Source of the DNA: Oscillospiraceae bacterium
GTDB taxonomy: Bacteria > Bacillota_A > Clostridia > Oscillospirales > Ruminococcaceae
Assembly: GCA_017400025.1 (NCBI GenBank)
Contig: JAFQAF010000032.1
Location: 1-7,947 of the forward strand
Direction: 5' to 3'
Length of the DNA stretch: 7,947 nt
Under the pieces are notes generated by a model. It made no database searches. It was not told the origin of the DNA and was given only the letters and a program-made list of their open reading frames with translations. Below are positions 1-5,824 of this stretch, piece after piece (the first letter of the stretch is position 1; the number at the start of each line of letters is the position of its first letter). The position numbers and the translations under genes were made by a program.

Positions 1-1522
1 CGTCCCTGCTGACCATTGCACGGGTCCTGTGCTTTGAATCCTTTACCATACCGAATACAGGCACATCCTCAAAGGCTGTGCCGGCCACAACTTCCAGAAC
101 ACTGGACAACTGGCCTTTGCCGCCGTCAAGGAATATTACATCCGGTTTGATGCCAAACTGGCCTGAAGCGCCTTTTTCATACTCTGAGATACGTCTGACA
201 ATGGTCTCCTGCATAGAGGCATAGTCATCCGTACCGGCTACTGACCTGATTTTGAAGGTTCTGTATCCGCTCTTTTTGGGTTTTCCGTCTTCAAAAACAA
301 CCATGCCTGCCACACTTGTGCCATCACCCCAGTTGGAAATATCATAGCTTTCTATAGTATGCGGTGCCCGGGGCAACCCCAGCATATTTGCCAGTTCATC
401 CAGGAAGCGCCGGCTTTTGTCCAGCCTGCCTGTATCACGTGCCAGCCTTTCCACTGCATTTGTATAGGCCATTTTGATAATCTTGAGGTTTTCCCCTTTG
501 TGAACCATAGATACATTTACTTTTGTTTTGCTCTTCTTCTGAATGTATTCAACTATGTCTTCATCAAGTGGCATTGCATCAAGCATAACATTCTTTGGTG
601 GAATTTCTGTGGAATAAAACTGCACAAGAAATTCATCTCGCACATCATCAGTGTTTTCTTCACCAAAGAATACGTGTTCCTTTTTATCCATAAGCCTGCC
701 CTGACGGAAACGCAGCACACTTACACAGCAGTTTTTTCCGCCGCCTGCAATTGCAATGAAATCGTGACTCTGCAGGCTGCTGTTTACAACATTCTGTCCT
801 GCAGACAGTTTCTGTATAGCCGTGATCTGGTCACGGATAAGAGCAGCTTTTTCAAATTCCAGATTTTCGGCAGCTTCTTCCATATTCTTCTGCAGAATAT
901 CTGTTATTTTGTCAGTATCCTGTTTCAGAAAATGCACAGCGCTGTCTATAATCTGATTGTAGTCCTGCCGGCTTATTTTGCCTCTGCAGACACCCATACA
1001 CTTTTTTATGTGGTAGTTCAGACAAGGACGTTCCTTGCCAAAATCACGGGGGAATACCCTGTTGCAGGTAGGCAGGCGGAATATTTCCTGGGCAGTTGCC
1101 ACCATTTCCCTTACTGCAAAGCTGGACATATATGGCCCCAGGTATTTGCTGTCATCCAGAACCTGGAATTCGGCTGTGATGCGAGGAAAAGGCTCCTTTG
1201 ATATTTTTATGAAATTGTAGCCCTTGTCATCCTTGAGAAGGATATTGTATTTTGGGCTGTGCTGTTTTATCTGGCTGCACTCAAGGGTAAGTGCCTCAAA
1301 TTCAGAGTTTGTGACAATAACATCAAAGGAAAAGGCATTATCCACCATCTTCTGTACCTTTGGCAGATGGTCTGCATTTTCCTTGAAATATTGGCTCACT
1401 CTGTTTTTCAGTTTTTTTGCCTTGCCGATATAAATTATCTCATCGTTTTTGTCACGTATGATATACACACCCGGCAGGAGAGGAAGTGTCCTGGCTTTTT
1501 CGTAAAGTTCCTGTTTAGTCAT
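1..1522 (-). CDS. uvrC: UvrABC system protein C (excinuclease subunit), 3' end beyond window
   Basis: UvrC makes both incisions around a DNA lesion after UvrA and UvrB have located it. The visible 507 residues run uninterrupted from an ATG at 1522 to the window edge; the family is about 600 residues, so roughly 100 C-terminal residues (last catalytic His and helix-hairpin-helix pair) are missing. The N-terminal GIY-YIG nuclease shows G18-V-Y, Y31-I-G and Arg41. Cys153, 167, 175 and 179 match the four cysteines of the iron-sulfur cluster reported in E. coli UvrC. A UVR (UvrB-binding) helix pair lies near residues 205-235. The RNase H-like second nuclease has D394 in YDISNWGDG, D432/D433 in AGTDDYASM and D466 in FLDGGKGQ. 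An in-frame stop lies two codons upstream, so the ATG is secure, but no proper Shine-Dalgarno sequence precedes it. It lies downstream of ptsH, separated by a terminator. Confidence 0.97.
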   Translation of the reverse strand, partial: MTKQELYEKARTLPLLPGVYIIRDKNDEIIYIGKAKKLKNRVSQYFKENADHLPKVQKMVDNAFSFDVIVTNSEFEALTLECSQIKQHSPKYNILLKDDKGYNFIKISKEPFPRITAEFQVLDDSKYLGPYMSSFAVREMVATAQEIFRLPTCNRVFPRDFGKERPCLNYHIKKCMGVCRGKISRQDYNQIIDSAVHFLKQDTDKITDILQKNMEEAAENLEFEKAALIRDQITAIQKLSAGQNVVNSSLQSHDFIAIAGGGKNCCVSVLRFRQGRLMDKKEHVFFGEENTDDVRDEFLVQFYSTEIPPKNVMLDAMPLDEDIVEYIQKKSKTKVNVSMVHKGENLKIIKMAYTNAVERLARDTGRLDKSRRFLDELANMLGLPRAPHTIESYDISNWGDGTSVAGMVVFEDGKPKKSGYRTFKIRSVAGTDDYASMQETIVRRISEYEKGASGQFGIKPDVIFLDGGKGQLSSVLEVVAGTAFEDVPVFGMVKDSKHRTRAMVSRD

Positions 1523-1564
1523 AAATCAAAAGGGGATTTCAGCCGCCCCCTGCGGACAAGATTA

Positions 1565-1600
1565 TAAAAAAATATCGCCGGCTGAAAATCAGTCGGCGGT
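1565..1600 (-). terminator. Intrinsic terminator of ptsH
   Basis: On the minus strand a GC-rich stem (1576-1598, ten pair positions with one A-C mismatch and a three-base loop) is followed by seven T (1566-1572). It begins 14 bases after the ptsH stop. It should separate ptsH from uvrC, though read-through may help feed uvrC. Confidence 0.85.
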
Positions 1601-1612
1601 TTATATTTTTAA

Positions 1613-1876
1613 TTAGTCAGCAAAACCGGAGTTTACCAGTTTAACGAGTGCTTCTACTGCTGCTTCTTCATCCTGACCGTCAGCAATAACTCTGATTGTT
1701 GTGCCGCCAACGATACCCAGTGACAGAACGCCCAGAAGGCTCTTTGCGTTAACTCTTCTTTCTTCTTTTTCTACCCAGATTGAAGATTTGAATTCGTTTG
1801 CTTTCTGGATAAAGAAAGTAGCTGGACGAGCGTGTAAACCTACCTGATTTTCAACTGTAACATCTTTGTAAAACAT
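1613..1876 (-). CDS. ptsH: Phosphocarrier protein HPr
   Basis: HPr is the small cytoplasmic phosphocarrier of the sugar phosphotransferase system. It takes phosphate from enzyme I on a histidine and passes it to the EIIA domains. In Bacillota it is also phosphorylated on a serine by HPr kinase and then acts with CcpA in catabolite repression. The 87-residue protein has the usual length. The active-site motif G13-L-H15-A-R-P-A and the regulatory motif N43-A-K-S46-L are intact, so this is true HPr and not the Crh paralogue, which lacks His15. The ATG at 1876 follows a strong GAGGAG ribosome binding site. No ptsI lies next to it; it appears to be a single-gene unit with its own promoter and terminator, with uvrC downstream. 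Confidence 0.97.
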   Translation of the reverse strand: MFYKDVTVENQVGLHARPATFFIQKANEFKSSIWVEKEERRVNAKSLLGVLSLGIVGGTTIRVIADGQDEEAAVEALVKLVNSGFAD

Positions 1877-1927
1877 TATATAATCTCCTCATATATAAAA
1901 TGATTTATTATTTTTCGATACGCATCT

Positions 1928-1956
1928 ATTTTATAACAATCTCTAAAATTAGTCAA
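1928..1956 (-). promoter_or_regulatory. SigA-type promoter of ptsH
   Basis: On the minus strand TTGACT (1951-1956) and TAAAAT (1928-1933) are separated by exactly 17 bases. Transcription would start near 1920, leaving a leader of about 45 bases that includes the GAGGAG ribosome binding site. Confidence 0.8.
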
Positions 1957-2031
1957 CAAACTTAAACCAAATTATCTATTATAACTATTACCCATGCAAA
2001 ACTGTGTGTTGTTTTTTGTGCATATTGCCAC

Positions 2032-2742
2032 TTATTTTTCAACATCAGCATCATCGGGAAAGAGTTTGGCATACAAATCCGGTCTTTTTGTTTTTGTACG
2101 GTTTATAGAGTCCTGTCTGCGGTACTCTTTTATATTCTTTTCGTGGCCGGAAAGAAGTACATCCGGCACTGTTCTGCCGTGCCATTCATAAGGGCGTGTG
2201 TACTGCGCATGCTCCAGAAGGCCGTTGAAATGGCTTTCATTTGTAAAGCCTTCTTCACTTTTCAGAACGCCCGGAAGCATACGGCACACAGCATCTGTGA
2301 TTACGAGAGCCGGCAGTTCACCGCCGGTGAGAACATAGTCACCGATAGAAATTTCCATATCGGCAATTTCTTCGATGATTCTTTCATCAATACCTTCGTA
2401 ATGGCCGCATACAATTGTGATGTTTTCCTTTTTGGAAAGTTCTACAGCCAGCTGCTGGTCAAAAACCCTGCCTGCCGCTGTAGTGAAGATAACAAAAGGC
2501 TTTGAGCCTGTTTCTTCCTCTATAGCCTTGCAGCAGTCATATACAGGCTGTACCTGCATAACCATACCGTGGCCGCCGCCATATGGAGTATCGTCAACAT
2601 TGCGGTGTTTATTCAATGTATAATCGCGTATATTAAATGTCTTTATTTCCACTTTGCCGCTGTTTTTTGCGCGGCCGATGATGCTGGTATTCACCACAGC
2701 ATCACACATTTCCGGAAACAATGTGGCAATATTAATCTTCAC
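2032..2742 (-). CDS. trmD: tRNA (guanine-N1)-methyltransferase TrmD
   Basis: TrmD transfers a methyl group from S-adenosylmethionine to N1 of G37 in tRNAs, preventing +1 frameshifting; it acts as a homodimer with a trefoil-knot (SPOUT) fold. The 236 residues match the family length. Motifs seen are DDTPYGGGHGM (50-60), CGHYEGIDER (112-121), the knot segment SIGDYVLTGGELPAL (132-146), Arg154 and QYTRP (180-184). His58 stands where many homologues have Pro or Ala, and Glu169 stands at the usual catalytic Asp169 position. The start is GTG at 2742, preceded by GAGGG inside rimM; the two genes overlap by 11 bases, implying translational coupling. It is the last gene of the operon. rplS, which follows trmD in E. 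coli, is absent, and no clear terminator follows. Confidence 0.97.
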   Translation of the reverse strand: MKINIATLFPEMCDAVVNTSIIGRAKNSGKVEIKTFNIRDYTLNKHRNVDDTPYGGGHGMVMQVQPVYDCCKAIEEETGSKPFVIFTTAAGRVFDQQLAVELSKKENITIVCGHYEGIDERIIEEIADMEISIGDYVLTGGELPALVITDAVCRMLPGVLKSEEGFTNESHFNGLLEHAQYTRPYEWHGRTVPDVLLSGHEKNIKEYRRQDSINRTKTKRPDLYAKLFPDDADVEK

Positions 2743-3247
2743 TGAACATACCCTCTATCACTTTAACTCTGATTGTTCTGTTCTCTATATCTGTGCCCAT
2801 AAGAAATTCTTCTACTGCAGGGAACATATAGTCTTTGCCGTCTGTGCCCTGAATATAGTAAATATCACTGGCACCCAGATTTTTTACATCGGTAACAGTG
2901 CCTATTTCCCGGTCTGTTTCATGGTTTATCACCTTGCAGCCAATGAGGTCGGCTACAAAATAAAAACCTTCTTCCAGTTCAATTTCGTCCCTGTCCAGAT
3001 AAAGCACTTTGCCTATGAGATTGCGGGCCAGTTCTGTATTGTCTATACCCTCAAACTCAATAAGCACCACGTTTTTGTGTGTGCGCACACTTGTGGCTGT
3101 CAGTCTCTGATAATGCATTTTATTCTTTTTGATATAAAATGTGTCAAACTCTTCCAGGAATTCCGGATAGTCAGCCCACGGATAAACCTTTACTTCACCG
3201 CGTATGCCGTGCAGTGATATAATTTCACCTGTTTCGATGTAATTCAT
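2732..3247 (-). CDS. rimM: Ribosome maturation factor RimM
   Basis: RimM binds ribosomal protein S19 and helps mature the head of the 30S subunit. The 171-residue product has the family length and two-domain layout. The N-terminal beta-barrel carries the signature GEIISLHGIRGEVKVYPW (about 7-24), and the C-terminal PRC barrel starts near FYFVADLIGCKV (about 91-102) and ends in a hydrophobic and acidic tail. The ATG at 3247 follows GAGG five bases upstream. Its end overlaps the trmD start by 11 bases. A 118-base structured spacer separates it from khpA, whereas the neighbouring junctions khpA-rpsP (15 bases) and ffh-ylxM (11 bases) are tight. The ribosome binding site can pair with an upstream ATACCT, which may lower RimM and TrmD synthesis relative to S16. 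Confidence 0.96.
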   Translation of the reverse strand: MNYIETGEIISLHGIRGEVKVYPWADYPEFLEEFDTFYIKKNKMHYQRLTATSVRTHKNVVLIEFEGIDNTELARNLIGKVLYLDRDEIELEEGFYFVADLIGCKVINHETDREIGTVTDVKNLGASDIYYIQGTDGKDYMFPAVEEFLMGTDIENRTIRVKVIEGMFSED

Positions 3248-3365
3248 AGATACCTCTTGAAAATATGCCAGAACCCAGGTATTACCACACTCTGTATGGC
3301 AAGGCCTGCCCTCTGGCCCTTAACACTAAATACGGGCGCTTTCAACCGAAAGCACCCGGTAATTC
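3248..3365 (-). other. Structured khpA-rimM intergenic RNA, candidate cis-regulatory element
   Basis: This 118-base spacer lies inside the operon and can form four consecutive hairpins in the minus-strand transcript. These are an 11-bp stem with a GGTT loop (3333-3358), a six-pair stem with a bulge (3301-3321), a stem of about eight pairs with an AGA loop (3283-3301, core 3285-3299), and pairing of the rimM ribosome binding site with ATACCT (3250-3282). No open frame of note is present. Pairing was judged by eye; function is inferred. Confidence 0.5.
3333..3358 (-). terminator. Strong hairpin after khpA, possible partial terminator or processing end
   Basis: Eleven pairs (one G-T) close a four-base GGTT loop in the minus-strand transcript, eight bases after the khpA stop. 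The sequence that follows, TATTTAGTGTT, is only moderately T-rich, so full termination is doubtful. An attenuator or RNA-stabilising role is more likely. Confidence 0.4.
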
Positions 3366-3599
3366 TTAGTCTATTTCCACAACTACCTTTTCGCCGGAGC
3401 GTGTTGCTGCAGCTCTGATAACTGTGCGGATAGCTTTTGCAATTCTGCCCTGTTTGCCAATAACTCTGCCCATATCGTCAGGAGCAACTGTCAGGTGGTA
3501 AACTACCACGCCTTCTTCGTTTTTCTCATCTGCGAATACTTTTACAGCGTCTTTGTCTTCCACAAGGCCTCTCGCAATATTAACTAATAATTGCTCCAT
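3366..3599 (-). CDS. khpA: KH-domain RNA-binding protein KhpA (YlqC family)
   Basis: KhpA is a small single-KH-domain RNA-binding protein. In streptococci and some other Gram-positives it works with KhpB (Jag/EloR) in cell elongation and division and binds many transcripts. The 77 residues are nearly all KH domain. The RNA-gripping GXXG loop is G48-K-Q-G51 within GRVIGKQGRIAKAIR (44-58), and the C-terminal strand ends KVVVEID. The ATG at 3599 follows a strong GGAGG six bases upstream. It begins 15 bases after rpsP, and the rpsP-khpA-rimM-trmD order is common in Bacillota. An 11-bp hairpin starts eight bases after its stop and could stabilise the 3' end of the upstream message or partly terminate it. 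Confidence 0.95.
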   Translation of the reverse strand: MEQLLVNIARGLVEDKDAVKVFADEKNEEGVVVYHLTVAPDDMGRVIGKQGRIAKAIRTVIRAAATRSGEKVVVEID

Positions 3600-3614
3600 T
3601 ACAAGCCTCCGTTA

Positions 3615-3857
3615 TTAGATAATGTTGTTTTTCTTCAGAAGAACTTTAACTGTATCTGTTGGCTGAGCGCCTGTTGCAATCCATTTCTTTGCTTTTTCTG
3701 CATCGATAGAAACTACTGCTGGTTCTTTTGTTGGATCGTAGTAACCGATTTCTTCGATAAATCTACCATCTCTTGGGAAACGGGAATCAGCAACAACTAC
3801 ACGATAGAAAGGAGCTTTTTTTGCGCCCATGCGACGAAGTCTAATTTTTACAGCCAT
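3615..3857 (-). CDS. rpsP: 30S ribosomal protein S16
   Basis: S16 is an essential assembly protein of the small ribosomal subunit that binds 16S rRNA early. The 80-residue product begins [19 protein letters not shown], the standard N-terminus, and has the family motifs [23 protein letters not shown] and [19 protein letters not shown]. The frame is open to an earlier ATG at 3872. That ATG would add five residues encoded by the Shine-Dalgarno sequence itself: GGAGGT (3865-3870) sits seven bases before the ATG at 3857. The shorter start is therefore the right one. The gene lies 95 bases after ffh, the second longest spacer in the operon, and that spacer holds a hairpin. khpA follows after 15 bases. 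Confidence 0.97.
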   Translation of the reverse strand: MAVKIRLRRMGAKKAPFYRVVVADSRFPRDGRFIEEIGYYDPTKEPAVVSIDAEKAKKWIATGAQPTDTVKVLLKKNNII

Positions 3858-3882
3858 CTTTTTTACCTCCATAAGAATTGTT

Positions 3883-3911
3883 TATATTTAAACGGTGTCC
3901 GTTTGAATATA
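3883..3911 (-). other. Leader hairpin upstream of rpsP
   Basis: In the ffh-rpsP spacer the minus strand reads TATATT-C-AAACGG, loop ACA, then CCGTTT-A-AATATA. This is a stem of twelve pairs with one mismatch, ending 12 bases before the rpsP Shine-Dalgarno sequence. There is no T-tract, so it is not a standard terminator. It may be an RNA-processing or stabilising element, or a regulatory leader for S16. Confidence 0.5.
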
Positions 3912-3952
3912 GCAACTGTAATGATTTTTGAATATGAATATTGATTGTTTGT

Positions 3953-5278
3953 TTATCTGCCTCTTAACATTCTGTTAAAGGCTTTTGGATTTTTTGTGAA
4001 CTGCCTCATCATTTTCTGCATCTGCTCAAACTGACGGAGCAATCTGTTTACGTCCTGTACCTGTGTACCGGAACCCCGTGCTATTCTTCTTTTTCTCTTT
4101 GCATCAATTATGGAAGGTTTTTCCCTTTCCTTCTTTGTCATTGAAAAGATGATAGCCTCTATGCGTTTCAGCTCTTTTTCTGCCCGTTCTTCATCATCAT
4201 CGCTGATTGATGCAGCACCCGGCATCATTGAGAGCATGGATGAAATACCACCCATTTTCTTTACCTGCTGGAACTGTTCAAGCATATCGTTCATGTCGAA
4301 CTTGTTCTGCAGCATTTTTTTAGCAGTTTCTTCAGCTGCTTTCCGGTCCTGAACGTCCTGTGCCTTTTCAATAAGTGTCAGCACGTCGCCCATACCAAGA
4401 ATTCTGCTGGCCATACGGTCAGGATGAAAGGCCTCAAGGTCATCCAGCTTTTCGCCTGTACCAACAAATTTGATTGGCTTGCCTGTAACAGCTTTAACGC
4501 TCAGTGCAGAACCGCCGCGTGTGTCACCGTCCATTTTTGTAACAATTACGCCGTCAAGGCCTATTGTTTCATTGAACTGTTTTGCCACGTTTACAGCGTC
4601 CTGACCAGCCATAGCGTCGATAACCAGAAGTGTTTCTGTTACCGGAACTGTAGCTTTGATATCTGTAAGCTCCTGCATCAGCTGTTCGTCAATGTGAAGA
4701 CGGCCGGCTGTGTCCAGGATAAGAATATCGTTGCCATAGTCCTTTGCATGGTTGAAAGCGTTTTTCGCTACAATTACAGGGTCTGTTTTGCCCATCTGGA
4801 AAACAGGAACGCCTGCCTGACCGGCCACAATTTCCAGCTGTTCAATAGCTGCAGGACGGTAAATGTCCAGCGCTGCAACCAGCGGTCTGTGACCCTGTTT
4901 CAGGTAAAGTTTTGCAAGCTTTGCAGTGTGTGTAGTTTTACCTGCACCCTGCAGACCGCACATCATAATGATTGTAGGGCCGTGGTTTGCAAATTTAACA
5001 CGGGAGTTTTCACTGCCCATAAGAGCTGTAAGCTCTTCGTTAACAATTTTGATAACCTGCTGTGCCGGAGTAAGACTTTCCATAACTTCTGCGCCCATAG
5101 CACGTGCGCTTACTGTTTTGATAAAATCTTTGGCAACAAGCATATTTACATCAGCTTCCAGCAGTGCAATACGCACTTCACGCATGGCCAGCTTGATATC
5201 TTCCTCTGTAAGTCTGCCCTTGCCTCTCAGTTTTTTGAAGGCATTGGACAGTTTCTGGGTTAATGATTCAAATGCCAT
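3953..5278 (-). CDS. ffh: Signal recognition particle GTPase Ffh (SRP54)
   Basis: Ffh with 4.5S RNA forms the bacterial signal recognition particle. It binds signal sequences on nascent chains and docks with the receptor FtsY for delivery to the translocon. The 441-residue protein has the usual length and three domains. The N domain covers about 1-95. The G domain has the P-loop GLQGAGKTT (108-116), DTAGR (189-193), TKMDGD (247-252) and GTGEK (273-277). The methionine-rich M domain runs from about 300, with the 4.5S RNA-binding motif RIARGSGTQVQDVNRLL (398-414) and runs such as MLSMMPG and MQKMMRQF. The ATG at 5278 follows AAGGTG. It starts 11 bases after ylxM, its regulatory partner in many Bacillota. 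The 4.5S RNA gene and ftsY are not in the window. Confidence 0.98.
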   Translation of the reverse strand: MAFESLTQKLSNAFKKLRGKGRLTEEDIKLAMREVRIALLEADVNMLVAKDFIKTVSARAMGAEVMESLTPAQQVIKIVNEELTALMGSENSRVKFANHGPTIIMMCGLQGAGKTTHTAKLAKLYLKQGHRPLVAALDIYRPAAIEQLEIVAGQAGVPVFQMGKTDPVIVAKNAFNHAKDYGNDILILDTAGRLHIDEQLMQELTDIKATVPVTETLLVIDAMAGQDAVNVAKQFNETIGLDGVIVTKMDGDTRGGSALSVKAVTGKPIKFVGTGEKLDDLEAFHPDRMASRILGMGDVLTLIEKAQDVQDRKAAEETAKKMLQNKFDMNDMLEQFQQVKKMGGISSMLSMMPGAASISDDDEERAEKELKRIEAIIFSMTKKEREKPSIIDAKRKRRIARGSGTQVQDVNRLLRQFEQMQKMMRQFTKNPKAFNRMLRGR

Positions 5279-5289
5279 AAAACACCTTT

Positions 5290-5658
5290 CTAACCGTTTG
5301 CCAGGTCATCACATATCCGCATTATCTTATTGGCGGCTTTTGTGATTTCATCACTTGTGGAATAAGCAGAGATATTATAAAAAGAAATATTCTGTGCCAG
5401 TGATTTAATCTGTTCCACACCTTCTATAAGATCGCGGTATTTTGCAGCAAATCCAATCTGCTCCTCCAGCTGCATCAGCACGCCTTCGCCTCTTTTGATG
5501 GCATCGCGCACGCCCTGGCGGGTTATATCGAAATTGTCTGCAATTTCAGAAAGGGAAAGGTCCATGTTAAAGTACTGCTGCATCATTTCTCTCTGTTTTT
5601 CTGTCAGGACTTCGCCGTAGAAATCCAGAAGATATGACATTTCAAGGTTCTTTGACAT
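5290..5658 (-). CDS. ylxM: YlxM family helix-turn-helix protein, SRP-associated
   Basis: YlxM (UPF0122) is a small protein encoded just before ffh in many Gram-positive bacteria. In streptococci it has been shown to bind SRP components and modulate Ffh GTPase activity. The 122-residue product has a sigma-70 region-4-like helix-turn-helix at about 17-57 (LTEKQREMMQQYF, LSLSEIADNFDITRQGVRDAI), the hallmark of the family. A mostly helical C-terminal half (from about residue 60) follows. The ATG at 5658 follows a strong AAGGAG site. It is the first gene of the operon and lies 11 bases before ffh, behind a near-consensus promoter. DNA binding is suggested by the fold but not shown; repeated GTAAAG elements around the promoter would be candidate targets. 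Confidence 0.93.
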   Translation of the reverse strand: MSKNLEMSYLLDFYGEVLTEKQREMMQQYFNMDLSLSEIADNFDITRQGVRDAIKRGEGVLMQLEEQIGFAAKYRDLIEGVEQIKSLAQNISFYNISAYSTSDEITKAANKIMRICDDLANG

Positions 5659-5703
5659 ACTTTTCTCCTTTCCGTAAAGTCCTATTGCTTTACAACGCTA
5701 TCT

Positions 5704-5732
5704 ATTATAGCAATTCACAGCTGTAAAGTCAA
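5704..5732 (-). promoter_or_regulatory. Near-consensus SigA promoter of the ylxM-ffh-rpsP-khpA-rimM-trmD operon
   Basis: On the minus strand TTGACT (5727-5732) and a perfect TATAAT (5704-5709) are separated by 17 bases. A/T tracts upstream (about 5742-5775) could act as an UP element. Transcription would start near 5697, about 40 bases before ylxM. The block TTGACTTTACAGCTG recurs with one change in the tRNA promoter at 7015. Confidence 0.88.
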
Positions 5733-5783
5733 GTACTTCCGTGCAAAAAATGCATAAAAAAGCAAATAATTTTTTATATATTA

Positions 5784-5815
5784 TAAATAAAAAACTGCCG
5801 GCATAGCCGGCAGTC
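5784..5815 (-). terminator. Intrinsic terminator of ppa
   Basis: On the minus strand a perfect nine-bp stem, ACTGCCGGC and GCCGGCAGT with a three-base loop (5794-5814), is followed by TTTTTATTTA. It starts ten bases after the ppa stop and separates ppa from the ylxM promoter. Confidence 0.93.
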
Positions 5816-5824
5816 TGATAATAC

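Noticed and set aside
359..1567. Plus-strand open frames across uvrC
   Set aside because: They lie antisense to a continuous, well-conserved UvrC frame, lack ribosome binding sites and have no recognisable domains.
1978..1983. Second TATAAT upstream of ptsH (minus strand)
   Set aside because: No acceptable -35 at 16-18 bases; the promoter at 1928-1956 is better.
2001..2026. Inverted repeat after trmD as a terminator
   Set aside because: Stem is AT-rich and interrupted, and no T-tract follows it on the minus strand.
3906..3935. Internal promoter before rpsP
   Set aside because: TATATT has only a poor TTCAAA at 15 bases; mentioned as a possibility, not called.
4424..5263. Long plus-strand open frame (279 codons) opposite ffh
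   Set aside because: It is Cys- and Phe-rich as expected from reversing a real gene and has no start signal; the Ffh frame explains the region fully.
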